Shown: positions 52,219 to 61,933, counted from the stretch's first letter. The stretch is 64,000 nucleotides of DNA from CAIUPE01 sp037131735 (GCA_037131735.1 JBAXQM010000002.1:216548-280547), one strand, 5' to 3'. A program made the numbers and translations. The notes: a model not told the origin generated them from the sequence alone.

Positions 52219-53292
52219 ATGCGCATTTTGCTTGTCGGTAATGCCCATCATGATTTGAATGGCGCGCGCTATTATAATCCTGAAGCGAAGCTGAAAAATG
52301 GCTTCATTCGCAATGGTCATGCCGTGTATTTCTTTAGCCCGAAAGATGTTGCCCGCTCGTCGACGATTTTCCGCTCAAGCCGCATCGGTCAAAAACATTC
52401 AAACGCTGCATTTCTTGAAACTGTGCGTATTTTCAAGCCGGATATGATCGCGTTCATTCACTCGGTTCACATTACGGACGAAAGTTTTGCCGAAGCAAAA
52501 CGCATAAGGCCGGGCGTAAGGCTCGTACAAATTTGTGTTGATCCGCTGTTCCGTCCGAAAAACATCGCCGTGCTTGAGAAACGGAAGACAATCGCTGATG
52601 CAACCTTTATCACAACGGCGGGCGCGGCCTTAAAGCCCTATGCGCGCAAAGGTGCTGTTGTGTCTTTCATTCCCAACTGGGTTGATCCGGCTATTGAAAC
52701 CGGTCGTGCTTTTGAGCGGAGTGATCAACGCTTTGATCTCTTTTTCGCCGCTCGCGCTCATGTCGGAGAATATAACGGCGATCCGCGTTTCACCTTTCCT
52801 GTAGCGGTTCAAGCTGCGGATGATCTCCATATCGATTTGCATGGCGTCAATGGGCGTGCGGCTCTTCATGGCGCAGCCTTCTATGATCATATGAATGATG
52901 CGCGTATGGCACTTAATTTGAATGGCGATCGTCAGGGCGATGTGAAAGAGCCCGCCCCACTGGCCTTGCGTTACCTCTATAATTCAGATCGTGTCGCGCA
53001 AGTCATGGGATCGGGACTTCTTGCCATCTCAACGCGCGCCAATCATCTCTATGAACTTTTCCCCGAGGGGAAAGAGATGGTGTTTGCTGACGCGGTTGAA
53101 GAGATGCTTGAAACAGTCAGGCGTTATAAGCGCGATGACAATGCACGGCGTGTCATTGCTGAAGCCGGATGGCGGAAGTCACATGCCGAATATTCAGTCG
53201 ATCTCGTAACGCGGTATATCGAAGAGGTAAGCTTCGAGCGCACGTTGAGACATAACTATCAATGGTCGACTGAACTTTATGCGGGCGAATAA
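52219..53292 (+). CDS. CgeB-like GT-B glycosyltransferase
   Basis: About 357 residues from the ATG at 52219, supported by AAGAGGA upstream; a start at 52159 would overlap the GT25 gene. RILLVGNAHHDLNGARYYNP opens the first domain; the second has DLFFAARAHVGEYNGDP, ALNLNGDRQGDVKEPAPLALRY and YNSDRVAQVMGSGLLAISTR then YELFPEGKEMVFADAVEEM, the CgeB-type C-terminus. Its 3' end overlaps the convergent GT4 gene by 16 bases. Likely a sugar transferase for surface glycan. Confidence 0.75.
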   Translation: MRILLVGNAHHDLNGARYYNPEAKLKNGFIRNGHAVYFFSPKDVARSSTIFRSSRIGQKHSNAAFLETVRIFKPDMIAFIHSVHITDESFAEAKRIRPGVRLVQICVDPLFRPKNIAVLEKRKTIADATFITTAGAALKPYARKGAVVSFIPNWVDPAIETGRAFERSDQRFDLFFAARAHVGEYNGDPRFTFPVAVQAADDLHIDLHGVNGRAALHGAAFYDHMNDARMALNLNGDRQGDVKEPAPLALRYLYNSDRVAQVMGSGLLAISTRANHLYELFPEGKEMVFADAVEEMLETVRRYKRDDNARRVIAEAGWRKSHAEYSVDLVTRYIEEVSFERTLRHNYQWSTELYAGE

Positions 53293-54392
53293 TTTTTGAG
53301 ACACGCGTCATAAACATGACGTGTTTCAATGGCAATTTTAGGCCAAGAAAATTCCGCTTCAACGCGCGCGCGCGCGGAGTCACCCATTTCTTTGCGTCTC
53401 TTTTTATCCACGCATAATCTATCCAAAGCCTGTGCAAGGGCGATTGGATCGCGCGGCTGTACAATTAGGCCGGTTACACCATCTGCAATGATCGTGGGAA
53501 TTCCGCCAACATTTGTGCCCACGAGTGGTAACCCTGATGCCATCGCTTCCAAGCCTGCAATGCTTGTGGCTTCTGCAAGCGAGGGAAGAACAGAAACATC
53601 AGAGCTTCGAAAAATATCCGGCATATCTGTATTGGAGATTCGGCCGAGAAATAGACAGCGCTCAAGGCGTCCTGCTTTATCAAATATCTCGGTCATGGCC
53701 GCGCGGTCGGGGCCGTCACCGGCAATCACGATACGAAAATTTGTGGCAGACATTTGCGCCACTGCTTCCGCAAAACCGATGACGCCGTTTTTGAAGACGA
53801 GACGGCGGGCAAGAAGAATGACGGTGTCTTCTTCGCTGACTCTCCACGCCTTGCGCTTCGTCCCTTCGCCCGGCGTAAAACGCTCAGCATCCACGCCATT
53901 CGCGATCATATGCGCGGGCCCGCTATAACCAAAGAATTGTGCAGACTCGACGAGTTCATCGCTTGGGCCAATTAACGCATCAACATACGCTAAGAGTCGC
54001 CGCGTGCGCCATTTACGAATGATCCCTGCATGATGCCGCGCAAGAAATCCCGAGGAATGATTGGTAAATACAGCGGGCAGCCCTAGGCCTTTTGTTGCCG
54101 CGAGCGGACGAACGCCATGCACATGAATGAGATCGAAGTGGTGCTCGCGTTGCAGTTTTCTCAAATAACGATGCAGAGCAAAATCATAGAAGGGTTTTGA
54201 CCGAATGATCTCGGGACGAAGCACTTTGAAACTATATGATTCCGCTCCGCTTTGTGTGGTACCCGGTGCAACGGGATGAACTACAGTTACCGTTGCCCCT
54301 TGCGCGCTCAACGCCCGCGCCAGTTCAAAGACATGGCTCGCGATGCCGCCAATCACGGGAGGAAACTCGCTTGTGATCAGACAGAGTTTCAT
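53277..54392 (-). CDS. GT4 glycosyltransferase
   Basis: About 371 residues from the ATG at 54392, which overlaps the WecB stop as ATGA. LCLITSEFPPVIGGIASHVFELARAL is the glycine-rich GT4 opening; LLARRLVFKNGVIGFAEAV starts the donor domain; and SVLPSLAEATSIAGLEAMASG, with the E-x7-E motif, and LPLVGTNVGGIPTIIADG close the site. These retaining enzymes use nucleotide sugars. The gene follows UDP-GlcNAc 2-epimerase, so UDP-ManNAc is a possible donor. Convergent with the CgeB-like gene. Confidence 0.88.
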   Translation of the reverse strand: MKLCLITSEFPPVIGGIASHVFELARALSAQGATVTVVHPVAPGTTQSGAESYSFKVLRPEIIRSKPFYDFALHRYLRKLQREHHFDLIHVHGVRPLAATKGLGLPAVFTNHSSGFLARHHAGIIRKWRTRRLLAYVDALIGPSDELVESAQFFGYSGPAHMIANGVDAERFTPGEGTKRKAWRVSEEDTVILLARRLVFKNGVIGFAEAVAQMSATNFRIVIAGDGPDRAAMTEIFDKAGRLERCLFLGRISNTDMPDIFRSSDVSVLPSLAEATSIAGLEAMASGLPLVGTNVGGIPTIIADGVTGLIVQPRDPIALAQALDRLCVDKKRRKEMGDSARARVEAEFSWPKIAIETRHVYDACLKNYSPA

Positions 54393-55522
54393 GGCGTCTT
54401 TGACCAATGATCGCGAAGGATCTCAGCAATCTGTTGACCCGCCGTGCCATCACCAAAAGGATTTCGTGCTTGCGCAATGGCTTTATATACCGACTCATCA
54501 GTGAGTAATTTTTCAACCGTCGCAATGATTTTTTCTTTGTTTGATCCGACGAGAAGATTAACGCCCGCATCAACACCTTCCGGTCGCTCTGTCACATCGC
54601 GCATCACGAGGACAGGCTTACCGAGTGCAGGCGCTTCTTCTTGAAGGCCACCAGAATCCGAGAGCACAAGCGTTGCGCTTTTCAGCGTCAAAACAAAATC
54701 CGTGTAGGGCAGCGGATCAAGCAAATGGATATTGCTCATTGCACCAAGCTTTTCGTGCGCCGTGGCTTTTACATTCGGATTGGGATGAACGGGATAGATG
54801 AAGTCGATTGTTGGATGGGATGAGGCCAATGTTGCGACCGCCCCGCAAATTTCAATAAAGGGCGCGCCAAAATTTTCTCGCCGATGCGCCGTGATCAAAA
54901 CGCGCTTGCGTGGCGTCGAGAGGAGATTGGTCAACATCGTGTTTGTTGACGCTTTACCACCATCAATTTTTTTTACAGTTGCCAACAGTGCATCAATCAC
55001 CGGATTGCCTGTAACAAAAATAGTCTTCGGCTCTATTCCCTCTTTCTCGAGATTGTCGCGCGACAATGTCGTGGGTGCAAAATGCCATGTTGTGGCGAGC
55101 GTCGTGACACGCCGGTTGAGTTCTTCCGGGAAGGGCGCATGGAGATTGTGGCTGCGTAAACCCGCTTCAACATGGCCGACCGCAATGCCACGATAGAAGG
55201 CTGCGAGTGCGGCAACCATCACGGTCGTCGTATCGCCTTGCACAAGCACCGCGTCCGGCTTTTCTGTCACAAGCATCGTATCAATTGACGAGAAGAGACG
55301 TGCGCTCAGGCTTGAAAGCGTTTGCCCGTCAGTCATCACATCAAGCGAGATGTCGGGCTCAATATCAAAATCAGCAAGCGCATCCGCGAGCAATTCGCGA
55401 TGTTGACCCGACGAACACACGCGTACTGTGAAATGCTCCGGCATCGAACGAAGCGCAGCAATCACCGGGGCCATTTTGATGGCCTCCGGTCGCGTTCCTA
55501 CGAGGACGATGATCCGTTTCAT
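54389..55522 (-). CDS. wecB: UDP-N-acetylglucosamine 2-epimerase (non-hydrolysing)
   Basis: 377 residues with the WecB signature: IIVLVGTRPEAIKMAPVIAA, GQHRELLADALADFDIEPDISL, VLVQGDTTTVMVAALAAFY, GHVEAGLRSHNLHAPFPEE and, near the end, LSDSGGLQEEAPALGKPVLVM. It interconverts UDP-GlcNAc and UDP-ManNAc. Length is as expected. The downstream GT4 gene is coupled by overlap, so UDP-ManNAc may feed it. Upstream lies the catabolic block on the same strand, 45 bases away. Confidence 0.93.
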   Translation of the reverse strand: MKRIIVLVGTRPEAIKMAPVIAALRSMPEHFTVRVCSSGQHRELLADALADFDIEPDISLDVMTDGQTLSSLSARLFSSIDTMLVTEKPDAVLVQGDTTTVMVAALAAFYRGIAVGHVEAGLRSHNLHAPFPEELNRRVTTLATTWHFAPTTLSRDNLEKEGIEPKTIFVTGNPVIDALLATVKKIDGGKASTNTMLTNLLSTPRKRVLITAHRRENFGAPFIEICGAVATLASSHPTIDFIYPVHPNPNVKATAHEKLGAMSNIHLLDPLPYTDFVLTLKSATLVLSDSGGLQEEAPALGKPVLVMRDVTERPEGVDAGVNLLVGSNKEKIIATVEKLLTDESVYKAIAQARNPFGDGTAGQQIAEILRDHWSKTP

Positions 55523-55567
55523 GCCCCGCTCTCTGGCATAAAGGGGCGAAAACGGGAAGTCTTTTTG

Positions 55568-56476
55568 CTATTCAAGCTCAGCGGGGAAGCCCGGCGCGCG
55601 CAAATCGGTATGGAGCGCGTCTTCGAGGAGCTTCACAATCTGCGAAGACCAGGCCTCGCCGCCATAGGCCTGACGGCCCTCGACGAAGATCTGCTCGGTA
55701 AGGCCCGCGAGCTTCAACGGCACGCCAAAGTCGCGGCCGAATTTTGTTGCAAAGCCCAAATCCTTGCAGGCCAAATCCATCGTGAAATTGATGTTGTAGC
55801 TACCGTTCAAAATCACTTGGCCTTCGGTCTCATGCACAAAGCTGTTGCCGGAGCTCGCTTTGATGGCGTGGAACGACTGCGCAAGATCAAGCCCGCCGCG
55901 CTTGGCGAGCATCAGCGCTTCACCGCAGGCCACGAGATGAATGAAGGCGAGCATATTGGTGATCACTTTGATCACCGACGCCGAGCCGATCGGGCCCATA
56001 TGGAAAATCTCGCCGCCGAGCTTTTGCAGAGCGGGAAGATGCTTATCGAAAATCGCTTTGTCGCCGCCAACAAGAACCGTGATTGTGCCTTGTGCAGCCT
56101 TGTGCACGCCACCCGTTACAGGCGCTTCAAGTGTTTCAACACCATGCTCGGCGGCGATCTTCGCCATGGCTTCGATTTCTTCTTTGCCATTGGTCGAATT
56201 CTCGATCCATGTGCCGCCTTTTTTAAGACCCGCGAGAATGCCGTCTTTGCCAGTGAGTACCGCCATCGATACTTTCGGTGAGGGCAAGCATGTAATCACC
56301 GCATCGGAATTTTCGGCGACACCCTTTGGCGTATCGGCCCATTTAGCGCCGGCGGCAATGAGCTTCTTCGCATTGTCTTTGTTGAGATCTGTGACCGTGA
56401 CCTCATAGCCCGCTTTCACGAGATTCATTGCAAGATTGGCGCCAAGATGGCCCAAGCCGATATAGCCGTATTTCAT
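55568..56476 (-). CDS. 3-hydroxyisobutyrate-dehydrogenase-like oxidoreductase
   Basis: 302 residues of the beta-hydroxyacid dehydrogenase family: YGYIGLGHLGANLAMNLVKAG (NAD motif GxGxxG), ITCLPSPKVSMAVL, the substrate-binding LEAPVTGGVHKAAQGTITVL, and IGSASVIKVITNMLAF with the catalytic lysine of the GxxK region. Known members oxidise 3-hydroxyisobutyrate, tartronate semialdehyde or similar acids. It is the last gene of the 61.9-55.6 kb minus-strand set with an enolase-superfamily dehydratase and a dimethylglycine-type dehydrogenase. Substrate unknown. Confidence 0.85.
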   Translation of the reverse strand: MKYGYIGLGHLGANLAMNLVKAGYEVTVTDLNKDNAKKLIAAGAKWADTPKGVAENSDAVITCLPSPKVSMAVLTGKDGILAGLKKGGTWIENSTNGKEEIEAMAKIAAEHGVETLEAPVTGGVHKAAQGTITVLVGGDKAIFDKHLPALQKLGGEIFHMGPIGSASVIKVITNMLAFIHLVACGEALMLAKRGGLDLAQSFHAIKASSGNSFVHETEGQVILNGSYNINFTMDLACKDLGFATKFGRDFGVPLKLAGLTEQIFVEGRQAYGGEAWSSQIVKLLEDALHTDLRAPGFPAELE

Positions 56477-56499
56477 TGTTAACTTCCTTTATTATGTCT

Positions 56500-57702
56500 T
56501 CAATCAGGCAAATGGATTGGATCAAACACAGGCACAAGATGCAGATCCTTGCCCTTATAGGGATTGGCGCGTGCGAGTTCTTCATCAAGCTCAATGCCAA
56601 GACCCGGCTCGCGTGAGGGGATCACATAGCCGTTTTCCCATTTGATTTTATTTTTAACGAGCGCACCATAAAAGCCGCCGAATGTCTCGATGCTTTCAAG
56701 CACGAGAAAATTCGGGATCGATGCCGCAAGCTGTACATTGGCTGCGGCTTCCACCGGCCCGCAATAAAGATGCGGTGCGATTTGCGCATATTTTGTTTCC
56801 GCCATTGCGGCGATTTTTTTCGTTTCCATTAAACCGCCAACGCGGCTGATCGCCATTTGCAGAATATGCGCGGCGCGCAAATCAAGTACACGCGCGAATT
56901 CATATTTCGACGAGAGGCGTTCGCCTGTGGCAATCGGAATCGTGGTCTGCCGCGCAACAATCGCCATTTCTTCCGGCATATCAGCTGGCGTCGGCTCTTC
57001 AAACCAGAGCGGATCATAAGACTCCAACCGCCGTGCGAGACGGATCGCGCCCGAGGTTGTGAATTGTCCATGTGTGCCGAAGAGAAGATCAGCCTTCGTG
57101 CCGCAGACTTCACGCAGTGCTTTGCAGAATTGCTCTGCACGCTCCATCATCTCTAAACTCGGTTGGCGCGGATCAAAAGTTCCATAAGGAATGGGATCAA
57201 ATTTTAGCGCGGTAAAGCCTTGCGCCAGATATTCTTTCGCGCGCTCTGCTGCAACATTGGCTTTGTAATAGACATCTGTCGATTGATAGGCATCGCCATC
57301 TTTCGGATAAAGATAAGTATAGGAACGCAGCTTTTCATTCACGAGGCCGCCGAGCAATTCATAGACGGGCTTGTTGAGTGCTTTGCCTTTGATATCCCAG
57401 AGTGCGATTTCGAGTCCCGCGATCACAGAAGTCAGCGTCGGGTTAGGTCTTCCGCTATAGCCGCGGCCATAGGCGTTTTTCCACATGCGCTCGATATGGA
57501 ACGGATCCATGCCAAGAACATGTTGTTGGAATACATCTTCAATCGCCGCTTTCATCACCTGCGGGCCAAACGCCGCATCATAGACTTCGCCATAGCCGAC
57601 AATGCCATTATCGGTTGTGAGTTTGACGAAGAGAAAATACCGACCGCCAAATGTCGGTGGCGGATTGCCGGTGATGATGACTTCGAGATCAGTGATTTTC
57701 AT
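56500..57702 (-). CDS. Enolase-superfamily (MR/MLE-type) sugar-acid dehydratase
   Basis: 400 residues. N-terminal cap ITDLEVIITGNPPPTFGGRY; barrel with VIAGLEIALWDIKGKALNKP, KFDP (lysine after strand 2), LWFEEPTP (E235/E236), TGERL (E261) and IAPHLYCGP (H311). The segment expected to supply the first metal aspartate, DxHG in many galactonate-type dehydratases, reads GTHG (209-212), so the chemistry may differ. It lies four bases after the dimethylglycine-type dehydrogenase gene and before a hydroxyacid dehydrogenase gene. Likely a sugar acid or similar hydroxy-acid dehydratase or isomerase. Confidence 0.82.
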   Translation of the reverse strand: MKITDLEVIITGNPPPTFGGRYFLFVKLTTDNGIVGYGEVYDAAFGPQVMKAAIEDVFQQHVLGMDPFHIERMWKNAYGRGYSGRPNPTLTSVIAGLEIALWDIKGKALNKPVYELLGGLVNEKLRSYTYLYPKDGDAYQSTDVYYKANVAAERAKEYLAQGFTALKFDPIPYGTFDPRQPSLEMMERAEQFCKALREVCGTKADLLFGTHGQFTTSGAIRLARRLESYDPLWFEEPTPADMPEEMAIVARQTTIPIATGERLSSKYEFARVLDLRAAHILQMAISRVGGLMETKKIAAMAETKYAQIAPHLYCGPVEAAANVQLAASIPNFLVLESIETFGGFYGALVKNKIKWENGYVIPSREPGLGIELDEELARANPYKGKDLHLVPVFDPIHLPD

Positions 57703-57705
57703 GGC

Positions 57706-60150
57706 TCAAGCCTTAATGCGTGCCGAGGTCGGATCATACATCGGCTTTAACGATACCTTTGCAGGGATCTTTGTGCCTGCGACTTCGATTTCGTATGAAC
57801 CGTTCAACACTTCCTCGACCGAAATTGCGTGATCCGCGCCGACATAACCAAGGCCAACAGCGCCGCCGAGCTTATAACCATACATGGCCGAGGTGAGGCG
57901 CGAGATGCGCTTGCCGTCTTTCCAGATTGGTTCGTCATGATAGAGCATCGCATCGGGATCGCTGATCAGGAATTGCGCGAGGCGACGTGTGACGCCTTGT
58001 TCACGTTGTTTCAGCAAGGCTTCGCGGCCGATAAAGCCGCCTTTCTTGTCCCACGCAACGCAGAAGCCGAGACCCGCTTCAAGCGGTGAATCTTCCGGCG
58101 TGATGTCATGGCTCCAATGGCGATAGGCTTTTTCCATGCGGAGCGAATTCATCGCGTGATAACCCGCAAGTTTCAAACCATGCGCGCCGCCCTTATCCAT
58201 AATGAGATCAAAGAGGCACGCGGCGAATTCGGTTGGGATATAGAGTTCATAACCGAGCTCACCGACGTAAGTGATACGCGTCGCGCGGATGCGCGTCGGA
58301 CCGACTTCGATGATCTTGCTCGTGCCAAATGGAAACGCCTCGTTCGAAATATTATCCGGTGTCAGGGATTGCAGCAACGCACGCGAATTCGGACCCATGA
58401 GGCCAATCGTCGAGGTGCCCGATGTAATATCGACAACGGCGACGGATTCATCATCGCGGATCGCGCGTTCGAGATGGCGGAGATCATGGAGCTGCGTCGC
58501 CGCCGCCGTGACAACAAGGTATTCGTTTTCCGTTGTCCGCGTGACAGTGAGATCGGCTTCGATCCCGCCTTTGTCATTGCACCACTGCGTGTACACAACT
58601 TTGCCAGCGGCCACATCAACTTCGTTCACCGATACGCGGTTCAAGAGTTTCATCGCGTCGCGGCCTTTGACGAGGAATTTTGCAAAGGCGCTTTGATCGA
58701 AAAGACCGACGGTTTCACGCACGGCCATGCATTCATCGCGGCTGTTTTCAAACCAGTTTGGCTTGCCGAATGTATACTCATATTTTGGCTCTTGGCCTGG
58801 GCGCGCATACCAGTTCGGGCGTTCCCAACCAGCAACTTCACCGAAGCACGCGCGATGCGCAACAAGGCGATCATGCAACACGGTTTTGCGCACGCCGCGT
58901 GACGTTTCATATTGCTTAAAGGGCCAATGCATCGCGTAAAGGAGACCAAGCGCTTCCGAGACACGCGGGATCAAGAAGTGCTGCGTGTTTTGATGCGGGT
59001 AGAGGCGGTTGATATCGACATCCCACAAATCAAACGGGGGCTCGCCTTCCGTGATCCAATGCGCGAGCGCCATGCCCGCACCGCCTCCCGATTGAATACC
59101 GATGGAGTTAAAGCCCGCAGCGATAAACACATTCTTCACTTCGGGCGCAGGGCCCAAAATATATTTCTGGTCGGCTGTGAAGCTCTCAGGCCCATTGAAG
59201 AATTTGCGGATGCCGATTTTTTCCAAAGACGGAATGCGCTTCATCGCGTCTTCTAGAATGGGCGCGAAGTGATCGAAATCTTCCGGCAATTCACCGAACT
59301 CGAAATCGGCTGGAATACCATCAAGCGCCCAAGGTTTTGCTTTCGGTTCAAACGCGCCGAGCAAGAGCTTGCCCGCGTCTTCTTTATAATAAGCGCAGTG
59401 ATCCATATCGCGCATCACCGGAAGATCCGGCGTCATGCCGTCCATCGGATCGGTGACGATATAAAAATGTTCGCAAGCCTGAAGTGGCACATCGACGCCG
59501 ATGGTCTTGGCGAGTTCGCGCGTCCACATGCCGCCGGCGATCACAATCGTCTCGGCGTGGATTATGCCGTCTGCGGTTTCAACGCCAACCGCCTTGCCGT
59601 TTTCCATGATGATTTTGGTGACAAGCGTATCTTCGTGAAATTTCACGCCCGCCATACGCGCGCCTTTGGCCAGCGCCATCGTCGTGTCGATCGGATTGCA
59701 CTTTCCATCATGCGGATACCAAATGGCGCCGATGACATCATCGATATTCATCAGCGGCCATTTGGCTTGCGCTTCTTTCGCACTGATTTCATGCGCTTCA
59801 ACATTGAAGGAGCGGAGCATATCAGCGGCGCGGCGCAGTTCCTGCCAACGCTCAGGATTTGTCGCAATCGAGATCGAACCAGGCTGCACAAAGCCAGTCG
59901 CTTGGCCGGTTTCTTTTTCGAGATTGGTGTAAAGATCGACGGTATATTTCGCGAGCCGTGTCAGATTCTGCGTATAGAGCGAGGAGCGCACAAGGCCTGC
60001 TGCATGCCATGTTGTGCCGCTTGTGAGCTTCTTGCGCTCGAGCAGCACAACATCTTTCACGCCCTTCTTGCCGAGGTGATAGGCGGTCGAGCAACCGACA
60101 ATGCCGCCCCCGATAATGACGACGGATGCGTGGGATGGGAGGCCGGCCAT
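57706..60150 (-). CDS. FAD-dependent dimethylglycine/sarcosine dehydrogenase-like protein
   Basis: 814 residues. DAO domain: VVIIGGGIVGCSTAYHLG (FAD motif 14-19) and TSGTTWHAAGLV, whose histidine 49 is the covalent flavin site in dimethylglycine and sarcosine dehydrogenases; IVIAGGMWTRELAKT follows. A middle segment FAKFLVKGRDAMKLLNRVSV begins the GcvT-like folate domain, ending with AGLGFCVAWDKKGGFIGREAL and GAVGLGYVGADHAIS. These enzymes demethylate N-methyl amino acids, giving formaldehyde or methylene-tetrahydrofolate. Downstream of an MttB-family gene, it fits stepwise demethylation of glycine betaine-like substrates. Confidence 0.88.
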   Translation of the reverse strand: MAGLPSHASVVIIGGGIVGCSTAYHLGKKGVKDVVLLERKKLTSGTTWHAAGLVRSSLYTQNLTRLAKYTVDLYTNLEKETGQATGFVQPGSISIATNPERWQELRRAADMLRSFNVEAHEISAKEAQAKWPLMNIDDVIGAIWYPHDGKCNPIDTTMALAKGARMAGVKFHEDTLVTKIIMENGKAVGVETADGIIHAETIVIAGGMWTRELAKTIGVDVPLQACEHFYIVTDPMDGMTPDLPVMRDMDHCAYYKEDAGKLLLGAFEPKAKPWALDGIPADFEFGELPEDFDHFAPILEDAMKRIPSLEKIGIRKFFNGPESFTADQKYILGPAPEVKNVFIAAGFNSIGIQSGGGAGMALAHWITEGEPPFDLWDVDINRLYPHQNTQHFLIPRVSEALGLLYAMHWPFKQYETSRGVRKTVLHDRLVAHRACFGEVAGWERPNWYARPGQEPKYEYTFGKPNWFENSRDECMAVRETVGLFDQSAFAKFLVKGRDAMKLLNRVSVNEVDVAAGKVVYTQWCNDKGGIEADLTVTRTTENEYLVVTAAATQLHDLRHLERAIRDDESVAVVDITSGTSTIGLMGPNSRALLQSLTPDNISNEAFPFGTSKIIEVGPTRIRATRITYVGELGYELYIPTEFAACLFDLIMDKGGAHGLKLAGYHAMNSLRMEKAYRHWSHDITPEDSPLEAGLGFCVAWDKKGGFIGREALLKQREQGVTRRLAQFLISDPDAMLYHDEPIWKDGKRISRLTSAMYGYKLGGAVGLGYVGADHAISVEEVLNGSYEIEVAGTKIPAKVSLKPMYDPTSARIKA

Positions 60151-60234
60151 GAGCGTTTCCTTGTTTAGCGCATTTCGTATTTTTTATATTTTATAATCAC
60201 CACGGGGACGTGAAGTCCATCATCCGTCAAAGAG

Positions 60235-60256
60235 CGAAGCGACGTAAATCGCTTCG
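60235..60256. other. GC-rich hairpin between the MttB and dehydrogenase genes
   Basis: CGAAGCGA (60235-60242) and TCGCTTCG (60249-60256) pair perfectly over 8 bp with a 6-base loop, inside a 122-base gap. It resembles widely scattered GCGAAGCG-type intergenic palindromes of Proteobacteria. It may attenuate or process the transcript between the two genes. Confidence 0.55.
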
Positions 60257-60272
60257 TTCGCAAGGACGATAG

Positions 60273-61856
60273 TTACGCCCCTTCACCCATGTCTTTGCGA
60301 TCCAGCTTGATCGGGAATTTCGCACGGATCGCGTCATCAACCTCTCGGCTGACATGTTTGGGGTGGTGACTTTTGAGAATTTCCGCTGTCTTCTTCACAG
60401 CACGATCCACATAGGTCGGACGGCCGCGTTCATTCCACTCATTCGGTGACCAGCGGTCGCCGACCGAAGGATAAACATAATCGCGTTGCATCAAATGCAG
60501 CGTTTGATCGGAGCCGAGATAATGTCCCGGCCCGCCAATACACACATTGCGGATGGTATCGATATTCAAGGCATCGTCTGACGTATCAATCCCGCGCATC
60601 GTGCGTTGTGCAGCCGCGATGATGTCATTGTCGGCAACAAGTGTTTCTTTGCAGATGCCAAGCAGCGAGGCATGCATGCCGGCTGCTTCATAAATCAGGT
60701 TCGTGCCCGCATTGCCGACGAGTGTGAGGTTATAGGCTTTCTCGTAACCGGCTTGAAAATCGATGACCTTCGAGTCGCACATGCCGGCACCCGTGCCGCC
60801 ATTGAGATCATAGAAATTCGCCATCTGGCCGCATGCGGAAGAAAGCAAAGCTTGTTCGGGTGAGCCACCTGACATCGCGCCAGTGCGCAAATCGGAAACG
60901 AAAGGCCATGTGCCAAAAATATAAGGTGCGCCGGGCTTAATCGCATTCACATAGATGAGACCAACAAGACATTCGGCAACCGCTTGCACAACAGTGCCCG
61001 CGAGTGAAGCGGGAGCCGTCGCGCCCGCTTGGCCTGCGGAAAGCAAGAGCACAGGCATGCCGCCAAGCACCGCAACTTCCAAACATTTGCATGCGTCTTC
61101 TGCGAATTTCAAAGGCGGCACGACGAAGCAATTGGATTGCGAGACGAACGGACGCTCGCGCCACTTGTCTTCACCACCCGCAATCATATGCAGCATCTCG
61201 AGCACTTCTGTGACGTGATCGGGGTGCGTCATGCCGGTGCCGACATGTTTTGTTGTACCTACAACGCTTGCATAAGCGGTGTTGATGTCGAGTTCACGCG
61301 GGCTGGGCAGCTCGCGGCACACATTCGTGCGTTGGAAGAAGTGAATATTGTCGCAGTGGTCGACGATGCGCGCGCAATCATAAAGATCAATAACGGTCGA
61401 CTCGCGGTAATCACCCGTCAAAGGTTCAACCACATTCACGGCCGCACCGGCGGTGCCGTAATAAACATTCTTGCCCCACGGATCCATGTCGTAACGCGGG
61501 TCTTGCGCATAAAGCGGAAAACGCCGCGCGGCTTTCGCAATCGTATCTTCAACAAGCGCGCGCGGAAATTTCATCCGGCCATCGTTCTTGTCGATATAGG
61601 CACCTGCTTTGGTCATATAGTCGATTGTTGAAGGGATCGCGTCGGCAAAACCGATCTGCTCCAACACATCGAGAATTTTGTGATGGATCTTCTGCATGTC
61701 GTCTTGCGACAGCACTTGATATTTGCCGCCCGGAAGACCGGGCCAAATCGGCCGATCCGCATCCGAGAGTTTTGAAGCGCGTGCTTGGCGGCGCGCATCG
61801 CGGCCCCCGCGGCGGCCACTGTCACGAACAGCAGAATCAGTTGCGTCGATGCTCAT
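60273..61856 (-). CDS. MttB-family corrinoid methyltransferase-like protein (no pyrrolysine)
   Basis: 527 residues with ordinary MttB-family features: QDDMQKIHHKILDVLEQIGF at the start of the barrel, YGTAGAAVNVVEPLTGDYRE, NTAYASVVGTTKHVGTGMTH, and SGGSPEQALLSSACGQMANF near the active site. No in-frame amber is present, so it belongs to the non-pyrrolysine group that includes glycine betaine methyltransferases. The N-terminal 35 residues are basic and disordered. No corrinoid protein or activator is adjacent. Divergent from the LysR gene, it begins a five-gene catabolic set. Confidence 0.85.
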   Translation of the reverse strand: MSIDATDSAVRDSGRRGGRDARRQARASKLSDADRPIWPGLPGGKYQVLSQDDMQKIHHKILDVLEQIGFADAIPSTIDYMTKAGAYIDKNDGRMKFPRALVEDTIAKAARRFPLYAQDPRYDMDPWGKNVYYGTAGAAVNVVEPLTGDYRESTVIDLYDCARIVDHCDNIHFFQRTNVCRELPSPRELDINTAYASVVGTTKHVGTGMTHPDHVTEVLEMLHMIAGGEDKWRERPFVSQSNCFVVPPLKFAEDACKCLEVAVLGGMPVLLLSAGQAGATAPASLAGTVVQAVAECLVGLIYVNAIKPGAPYIFGTWPFVSDLRTGAMSGGSPEQALLSSACGQMANFYDLNGGTGAGMCDSKVIDFQAGYEKAYNLTLVGNAGTNLIYEAAGMHASLLGICKETLVADNDIIAAAQRTMRGIDTSDDALNIDTIRNVCIGGPGHYLGSDQTLHLMQRDYVYPSVGDRWSPNEWNERGRPTYVDRAVKKTAEILKSHHPKHVSREVDDAIRAKFPIKLDRKDMGEGA

Positions 61857-61933
61857 TATGCCCCTCCCCGGGATCCGTTTTTCCTGTTGAAAGAACAGAG
61901 CCTTGGAGGCCCTAAAGCGTCAAGAGATTGATT

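Noticed and set aside
55322..56281. Long plus-strand open frame (319 codons) opposite the hydroxyacid dehydrogenase and WecB genes
   Set aside because: It is antisense to two clear enzyme genes, has no motif and shows the composition of a reverse-strand shadow.
58108..60168. Two plus-strand frames (264 and 299 codons) opposite the dimethylglycine-type dehydrogenase
   Set aside because: Antisense shadows of a conserved 814-residue protein; no domain or start support.
60273..61856. Pyrrolysine-containing MttB
   Set aside because: No in-frame amber codon is read through; the frame is continuous, so it is the non-pyrrolysine type.
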